Positions 35,919 through 40,990 of a stretch of DNA of 40,990 nt are shown here, one piece after another. Positions within the stretch are counted from its first letter, which is position 1; every line of letters begins with the position of its first letter. The notes under the pieces were generated by a model. That model saw nothing but the letters and a program-made list of their open reading frames with translations. It was not told the DNA's origin and made no database searches. Source of the DNA: Blastococcus sp. (GTDB lineage Bacteria > Actinomycetota > Actinomycetes > Mycobacteriales > Geodermatophilaceae); contig JAODNN010000109.1 in the NCBI GenBank assembly GCA_025465355.1, positions 1-40,990 of the forward strand, written 5' to 3'. The translations under genes and the position numbers were made by a program.

Positions 35919-36974
35919 GTGTTCCGGAAGAAGACGCGCGGTCAGGTCATCGGCACCGAGCTCCAGGAGGGTTTCGCCCACATCGGAGTTGCGGCCGGCG
36001 AGGCAGGCCGCCTCGCGGCCGAGCAACTCGGGCCCCGGGTGGCGGCTGCCCGTGAGGCGGCCGGGCCCACGCTGGACAAGGCCCAGAAGAGGGCACAGAA
36101 GGCGGTGGCACCCAAGGTCGCCGCCGCGGTCGCGGCCGCGGCGCCGGCGGTCGCCTCCGCCCGGGAGACGATCGTTCCCCGGGTGGAGGCCGCGCGCGAC
36201 GCGCTCGGCCCGCGAGTGGAGGCCGCCCGCGAGGCCGCGGCACCCCGTGTGGCGTCGGCCGTGAGCGCCGCGCAGGACGCCGCGGCCCGCGCGGCCGCCG
36301 ACCTCGGCCCCCGGGTGGAGGCGGCCCAGAAGACGCTCATGAACGACGTCGTCCCCAAGCTGGAGGCGGCGCAGCTGGCAGCCGTCGCCTACGCCGCCCC
36401 CCGCGTCGCGGCCGCTCAGAAGGCCGTGGCGCCGGCGCTCGAGAGCGCCCGCGAGACCCTGGCGGCAGGGGTGGACAGTGCGCTCAGCGAACTCGACGCG
36501 CGCCGCGCGGAAGTGGCCGCGTCCGCGGCCACGTCCACGCGCAAGGTGCGCAAGTCCGCGAAGAAGGCCCGCAAGGCCGCCGGGAAGAAGCGCCGCGAAT
36601 TCGAGAAGAAGGCCTCGGCCACTGCCGTCCAGGTCAAGCGCTCGGTCGGCAAGAAGAAGAAGCCCCGCCGCTGGCCGTGGCTGGTAGCCGTCCTGGCCGT
36701 CGCCGCCGGCGTGAGCGTGCTGCTGCGTCGCAAGCAGCAGGGCGACTGGACCCCCGCGCCGGCAGGCGACGGCCCCGTTCCCACCTACCGAGAGGACCCC
36801 GTGCCCACTTCCCCGAGCACCGCCGGCAAGACCGTCTCCACCGCCGGGGACGCCCCTGGCGACCAGACACCTCCCGAGAGCGACCTGGGCACCCAGACCG
36901 CCCAGTCGGCCGAGGGCGACGGGACCACCGGCGACGACGGCCAGGCGCCGGGTGCCGGTGGCGACAGGGCCTGA
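35919..36974 (+). CDS. Apolipoprotein-like Ala-rich repeat protein with one membrane helix
   Basis: A 351-aa protein of unknown function. Residues about 25-210 are a run of Pro-broken amphipathic helices, in places an exact 11-residue period: [33 protein letters not shown]. This resembles the 11-mer and 22-mer repeats of apolipoproteins and other lipid-surface proteins. A very basic stretch ([19 protein letters not shown]), one membrane helix ([18 protein letters not shown], about 250) and an acidic, disordered tail of about 80 aa follow. GTG 35919 has GGAGG at good spacing; ATG 35883 is the alternative. A role in coating or organising membranes is inference. A strong terminator follows. Confidence 0.75.
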   Translation: MFRKKTRGQVIGTELQEGFAHIGVAAGEAGRLAAEQLGPRVAAAREAAGPTLDKAQKRAQKAVAPKVAAAVAAAAPAVASARETIVPRVEAARDALGPRVEAAREAAAPRVASAVSAAQDAAARAAADLGPRVEAAQKTLMNDVVPKLEAAQLAAVAYAAPRVAAAQKAVAPALESARETLAAGVDSALSELDARRAEVAASAATSTRKVRKSAKKARKAAGKKRREFEKKASATAVQVKRSVGKKKKPRRWPWLVAVLAVAAGVSVLLRRKQQGDWTPAPAGDGPVPTYREDPVPTSPSTAGKTVSTAGDAPGDQTPPESDLGTQTAQSAEGDGTTGDDGQAPGAGGDRA

Positions 36975-36990
36975 CCCTCCCCCCGTCCGG

Positions 36991-37025
36991 ACGACGCCCC
37001 CGCTGCGCTGCAGCGGGGGCGTCGT
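36991..37025 (+). terminator. Strong hairpin terminator before lipA
   Basis: A perfect 16-bp stem (36991-37006 with 37010-37025) and a 3-nt GCT loop, 16 nt after the repeat-protein stop. It ends 10 nt before the lipA -10 box. Confidence 0.8.
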
Positions 37026-37035
37026 GCGCTGCGGG

Positions 37036-37041
37036 TACCGT
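37036..37041 (+). promoter_or_regulatory. -10 box (TACCGT) of a leaderless lipA transcript
   Basis: TACCGT lies 7 nt before ATG 37049. The terminator hairpin occupies the region where a -35 would lie, so the promoter is probably extended -10 in type. Confidence 0.5.
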
Positions 37042-37048
37042 GCAGGTC

Positions 37049-38023
37049 ATGAGTGAGACGGCGGTTCCGACCCCCTCCTCGGACACTGGGATCGAGCCGG
37101 CCGGCCGCAAGCTCCTCCGCCTCGAGGTGCGCAACAGCCAGGTGCCGATCGAGCGGAAGCCCGAGTGGATCAAGACCAGGCTCAAGACCGGCCCGGAGTA
37201 CACCGAGCTGAAGTCGCTCGTGCGTCGCGAGGGTCTGCACACGGTGTGCGAGGAGGCCGGCTGTCCCAACATCTACGAGTGCTGGGAAGACCGCGAGGCC
37301 ACCTTCCTGATCGGTGGCGACCAGTGCACCCGACGCTGCGACTTCTGCCAGATCGACACCGGTAAGCCGGCCGATTTCGACGCCGACGAGCCCCGGCGGG
37401 TCGCCGAGAGCGTCGCCACCATGGGCCTGAAGTACGCCACGGTGACCGGGGTGGCCCGCGACGACCTGCCCGATGGCGGTGCGTGGCTCTACGCCGAGAC
37501 GGTCCGCCAGATCCACGCTGCCCTGCCCGGCTGCGGCGTGGAGCTGCTGATCCCCGACTTCGATGCCAAGCCCGATCAGCTCGCCGAGGTCTTCTCCTCC
37601 CGGCCCGAGGTGCTGGCGCACAACGTCGAGACCGTCCCGCGGATCTTCCGGCGGATCCGGCCCGGCTTCCGGTTCGAGCGCTCGCTGTCGGTGATCACCG
37701 CCGCCCGCGAGGCCGGGCTGGTCACGAAGTCCAACCTGATCCTGGGCATGGGCGAAGAGCCGCACGAGGTCGTCGAGACGATGCAGGCGCTGTACGACGC
37801 CGGCTGTGACCTGCTGACGATCACCCAGTACCTGCGCCCCTCCCCCCGGCACCACCCGGTGATCCGCTGGGTGAAGCCCGACGAGTTCGTGGGCTTCCAG
37901 GCCGAGGCCGAGCGGATCGGCTTCCCGGGCGTGCTCGCCGGACCGCTGGTGCGCAGCTCGTACCGGGCCGGCCGGCTCTACCAACAGGCCGTCGAGGCCC
38001 GCGGGCTGACTCACTCGGTCTGA
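37049..38023 (+). CDS. lipA: Lipoyl synthase
   Basis: A 324-aa radical SAM enzyme that inserts two sulfurs into octanoyl groups. Auxiliary 4Fe-4S cluster Cys67, Cys72, Cys78 (C-x4-C-x5-[14 protein letters not shown]); radical SAM cluster Cys93, Cys97, Cys100 (CTRRCDFC); and the C-terminal RSSY that supplies the Ser ligand to the auxiliary cluster. It works after LipB. ATG 37049 fits a leaderless promoter, and the open frame before it is the end of another reading frame. Confidence 0.97.
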   Translation: MSETAVPTPSSDTGIEPAGRKLLRLEVRNSQVPIERKPEWIKTRLKTGPEYTELKSLVRREGLHTVCEEAGCPNIYECWEDREATFLIGGDQCTRRCDFCQIDTGKPADFDADEPRRVAESVATMGLKYATVTGVARDDLPDGGAWLYAETVRQIHAALPGCGVELLIPDFDAKPDQLAEVFSSRPEVLAHNVETVPRIFRRIRPGFRFERSLSVITAAREAGLVTKSNLILGMGEEPHEVVETMQALYDAGCDLLTITQYLRPSPRHHPVIRWVKPDEFVGFQAEAERIGFPGVLAGPLVRSSYRAGRLYQQAVEARGLTHSV

Positions 38024-38032
38024 GTTCCCGCC

Positions 38033-38086
38033 GGCCCGCTGCAGGGGCCCGCCGCGAGCTTGCGGGTGGTGGGTGGCAGCGGGTCC
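38033..38086 (-). repeat. Intergenic stem-loop repeat, copy 4
   Basis: Minus-strand core at 38046-38071 (CACCACCCGC, then GCTCGCGGCGGGCC). Arms GGACCCGCTG and CAGCGGGCC pair for nine positions with the same bulged A as copy 2. It lies 9 nt after the lipA stop and 1 nt before the next -10 box. Confidence 0.65.
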
Positions 38087-38087
38087 T

Positions 38088-38093
38088 TAAGCT
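38088..38093 (+). promoter_or_regulatory. -10 box (TAAGCT) of a leaderless transcript
   Basis: TAAGCT lies 6 nt before ATG 38100, directly after repeat copy 4. It argues against the GTG at 38094. Confidence 0.55.
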
Positions 38094-38099
38094 GTGGGC

Positions 38100-38930
38100 A
38101 TGGCACGCAGCAAGCCCTCAGACGCGACCGCTCCCAGCGGCAAGGCCGGCCGAGGCCCGAAGGACGCCGGCCGCGGCCGCTCCTCGGGCTCGGCTGCTGC
38201 CTCCGGCAAGGCCCCGAAGCTGGACAAGAAGGGCCAGCCCAAGGTCGGCCGGATCAAGCGGTTCACCAACCAGGTCGGCATGATCAAGCAGGCCTATTCG
38301 CTGACGCGGAAGAACGACCCCAAGCTGCCGTGGATCATGCTCATCGCCTTCGTGGCGGTGGCCGCGGTGATCGAGCTCGTCGGCATCCTGCTCAGCTCCC
38401 CCTACGTCTTCCTGCCGCTGGCGATCCTGATGGGCGTGCTCGCCGCCCTCATCCTGTTCGGGCGCCGGGCCCAGGGCTCGGCCTACCGCCAGGTGGAAGG
38501 GCAGCCGGGCGCGGCCGCCTGGGTGCTCGAGGGCATGCGCGGTGACTGGCGGGTCACCTCCGGGGTGGCCGGCACCGCCCAGCTGGACGCGGTCCACCGG
38601 GTGCTCGGCCGGCCCGGGATCATCCTCGTGGCCGAGGGCGCCCCCAGCCGTACGCGCGGCCTCCTGGCGCAGGAGAAGAAGAAGGTCGCGCGCGTCGTCG
38701 GGGACACCCCGATCTACGACATCACCGTCGGTGACGCCGAGGGCCAGGTGCCGCTGAAGAAGCTCAGCGCCCACGTGATGAAGCTCCCCCGCAACCTCAC
38801 CGCCGCCGAGGTCAACTCGCTCGGCCGCCGGATGAGCGCCCTGGGCGGCGCCCGGATGCCGGTTCCCGGTGGACCGCTGCCGGGCGGCAAGCAGATGTCG
38901 GTGAGCCAGCGCCAGGTCCGGCGGCGCTGA
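38100..38930 (+). CDS. DUF4191 membrane protein (Rv2219-like)
   Basis: A 276-aa protein. A basic disordered N-terminus (about 1-50), IKRFTNQVGMIKQAYSLTRKND (read as IKQAYSLTRKNDPKLPW), two membrane helices (MLIAFVAVAAVIELVGILL and FLPLAILMGVLAALILFGRRAQ), then a cytoplasmic alpha/beta domain with AAWVLEGMRGDWRVT, GRPGIILVAEG, EKKKVARVVGDTPIYDI and VPLKKLSAHVMKLPRNL. This is the DUF4191 layout, found between lipA and glnA in many actinobacteria. Function unknown. Ends in a two-way terminator. Confidence 0.88.
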   Translation: MARSKPSDATAPSGKAGRGPKDAGRGRSSGSAAASGKAPKLDKKGQPKVGRIKRFTNQVGMIKQAYSLTRKNDPKLPWIMLIAFVAVAAVIELVGILLSSPYVFLPLAILMGVLAALILFGRRAQGSAYRQVEGQPGAAAWVLEGMRGDWRVTSGVAGTAQLDAVHRVLGRPGIILVAEGAPSRTRGLLAQEKKKVARVVGDTPIYDITVGDAEGQVPLKKLSAHVMKLPRNLTAAEVNSLGRRMSALGGARMPVPGGPLPGGKQMSVSQRQVRRR

Positions 38931-38946
38931 CCCCGCCGTCCCGGAC

Positions 38947-38970
38947 CGGACTTTCGGTACGAAGAGTCCG
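38947..38970. terminator. Two-way terminator between DUF4191 and RDD genes
   Basis: Stem CGGACTTTCG (38947-38956) with CGAAGAGTCCG (38960-38970), one bulged base, GTA loop. The right arm ends just before the RDD stop. Confidence 0.65.
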
Positions 38971-38971
38971 C

Positions 38972-39394
38972 TCAGCGATCGCGGATGACGGCGGTGTCGG
39001 TGAGCCGGTCGTGCAGCCCACGCCCGTCGGCGTCGACGATCAGCGCCGGGACGAACAGGAACAGCAGCGCGGTCCGGACGACGGCCCGCCAGAGCGCCAG
39101 CCGCTGCCCCTGTCGCGGGTGAGCCAGCCGTAGCCCGCGCAGCCGCATCCCCGGCGTCTGCCCGAAGGCCACCAGCGTGCCCACGGTGATCAGCGCGAAG
39201 GCCAGCGCGGCCCAGTTCTCGGGGAGCCTCGGTGCGGTGAAGACGGCCGCGACGAAGAACGCGGCTACTGCGTCGACGACGAACGCGATCACGCGGGTGC
39301 CGAAGGGCGCCAGGGACCCTGGGCCCTCGGCCGGCAACCCCAGAGAAGCGCCGCGGACGCGCCTTTGAGAGGCTTGCTGTTCGTCCCTGATCAT
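38972..39394 (-). CDS. RDD-family membrane protein
   Basis: A 140-aa protein with RDD features: the Arg and first Asp in [17 protein letters not shown], a second helix ([17 protein letters not shown]), [13 protein letters not shown], helix [18 protein letters not shown], and the closing [13 protein letters not shown] proteins are suspected transporters or membrane modulators; no substrate is known. ATG 39394 fits a leaderless promoter. It is divergent from glnA, as Rv2219A is near glnA1 in M. tuberculosis. Confidence 0.88.
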   Translation of the reverse strand: MIRDEQQASQRRVRGASLGLPAEGPGSLAPFGTRVIAFVVDAVAAFFVAAVFTAPRLPENWAALAFALITVGTLVAFGQTPGMRLRGLRLAHPRQGQRLALWRAVVRTALLFLFVPALIVDADGRGLHDRLTDTAVIRDR

Positions 39395-39401
39395 GCCCGC
39401 C

Positions 39402-39407
39402 AGCGTA
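39402..39407 (-). promoter_or_regulatory. -10 box (TACGCT) of the RDD gene
   Basis: Minus-strand TACGCT lies 7 nt before ATG 39394. Confidence 0.5.
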
Positions 39408-39471
39408 GAACCAGCCCGACGCTGCGCCCGACGCTCGAGGAGATGCCTCTTCGGCGACACGCCGAGGCGTT

Positions 39472-39509
39472 GTTACCGCTCCGAAACATCCGGGACACCG
39501 GAGGGCAAC
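39472..39509 (+). promoter_or_regulatory. GlnR binding site (two boxes) of glnA
   Basis: Four half-sites with exact 6-nt spacers: GTTAC (39472), GAAAC (39483), GACAC (39494) and GCAAC (39505). This matches the actinobacterial GlnR pattern GTnAC-n6-GAAAC-n6-GTnAC-n6-GAAAC, the first pair perfectly and the second pair loosely. It lies just upstream of the -10 box, a position suited to activation under nitrogen limitation. Confidence 0.75.
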
Positions 39510-39519
39510 TCCCCGCTCG

Positions 39520-39525
39520 TAGTTT
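39520..39525 (+). promoter_or_regulatory. -10 box (TAGTTT) of glnA
   Basis: TAGTTT lies 10 nt after the GlnR site and 31 nt before ATG 39557. This would give a short leader of about 25 nt with an RBS (GGAGG), so glnA is not leaderless. Confidence 0.55.
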
Positions 39526-39556
39526 TCGGATCAGCCGTCCCACTCCCGGAGGATCG

Positions 39557-40990
<1,434 letters not shown>

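Overview
The window is very GC-rich chromosomal DNA of an actinobacterium. GTG starts are frequent and most genes have high-GC third positions. Gene content and order resemble the core region of Mycobacterium tuberculosis from about Rv2190c to Rv2220: RipC-like hydrolase, DEDD exonuclease/GIY-YIG protein, trpD, ctaE, qcrCAB, ctaF, ctaC, asnB, HesB/ErpA protein, then gcvT, pepA, E2 acyltransferase, TIGR01777 epimerase, lipB, lipA, DUF4191 protein, RDD protein and glnA. This synteny is recalled, not searched. Protein character suggests Geodermatophilaceae (Blastococcus, Geodermatophilus, Modestobacter). I am confident of the phylum and much less so of the family.

Layout. 1-4333: the edge of a small unknown gene, a secreted NlpC/P60 plus VanY peptidoglycan hydrolase, a DEDDh exonuclease fused to a UvrC-like GIY-YIG module, and a lone Lrp/AsnC effector domain. 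4383-13795: trpD with a receiver-like gene, then the cytochrome bcc-aa3 genes ctaE-qcrC-qcrA-qcrB (+) and ctaC-ctaF (-), which form the respiratory branch passing electrons from menaquinol through the diheme QcrC to CuA of CtaC. Between qcrB and ctaF lie a structured non-coding stretch and a truncated-looking CU044_5270-type gene. Two small membrane proteins follow ctaC. 13860-20795: asnB, an ErpA-like Fe-S carrier, a DUF3043 protein, an aldo/keto reductase, a small conserved protein, and a holin-like/DUF3618/DUF4235/YihY membrane module. 20808-28197: gcvT and pepA (divergent), a small unknown protein, lpd and sucB/dlaT (E3 and E2 of 2-oxoacid dehydrogenases), and a TIGR01777 epimerase. 28214-34614: a Ser/Thr kinase, a tRNA-like RNA, peptidase E, lipB and leuS. 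34704-40990: an attenuator-like leuS leader, an LLM-class oxidoreductase, an apolipoprotein-like repeat protein, lipA, DUF4191, RDD and glnA with a GlnR box.

Functional links: lipB and lipA make the lipoyl group that the E2 carries and Lpd reoxidises; GcvT belongs to the glycine cleavage system, whose H protein is also lipoylated; ErpA-type carriers deliver Fe-S clusters of the kind needed by LipA and the Rieske protein QcrA.

Most notable signals: (1) a 122-nt tRNA-like RNA at 30093-30214 with a consensus T-arm, a seven-pair acceptor stem and an encoded CCA but no ordinary tRNA body; (2) a leader ahead of leuS with a leaderless 11-codon ORF, a 9-bp hairpin and an intrinsic terminator; (3) a family of about 50-nt intergenic repeats with an aligned 26-nt core and outer arms that change together; (4) TANNNT -10 boxes 6-8 nt before the start codon at some eighteen loci, implying that leaderless transcription dominates here. 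No CRISPR array, insertion sequence, rRNA or ordinary tRNA was seen.
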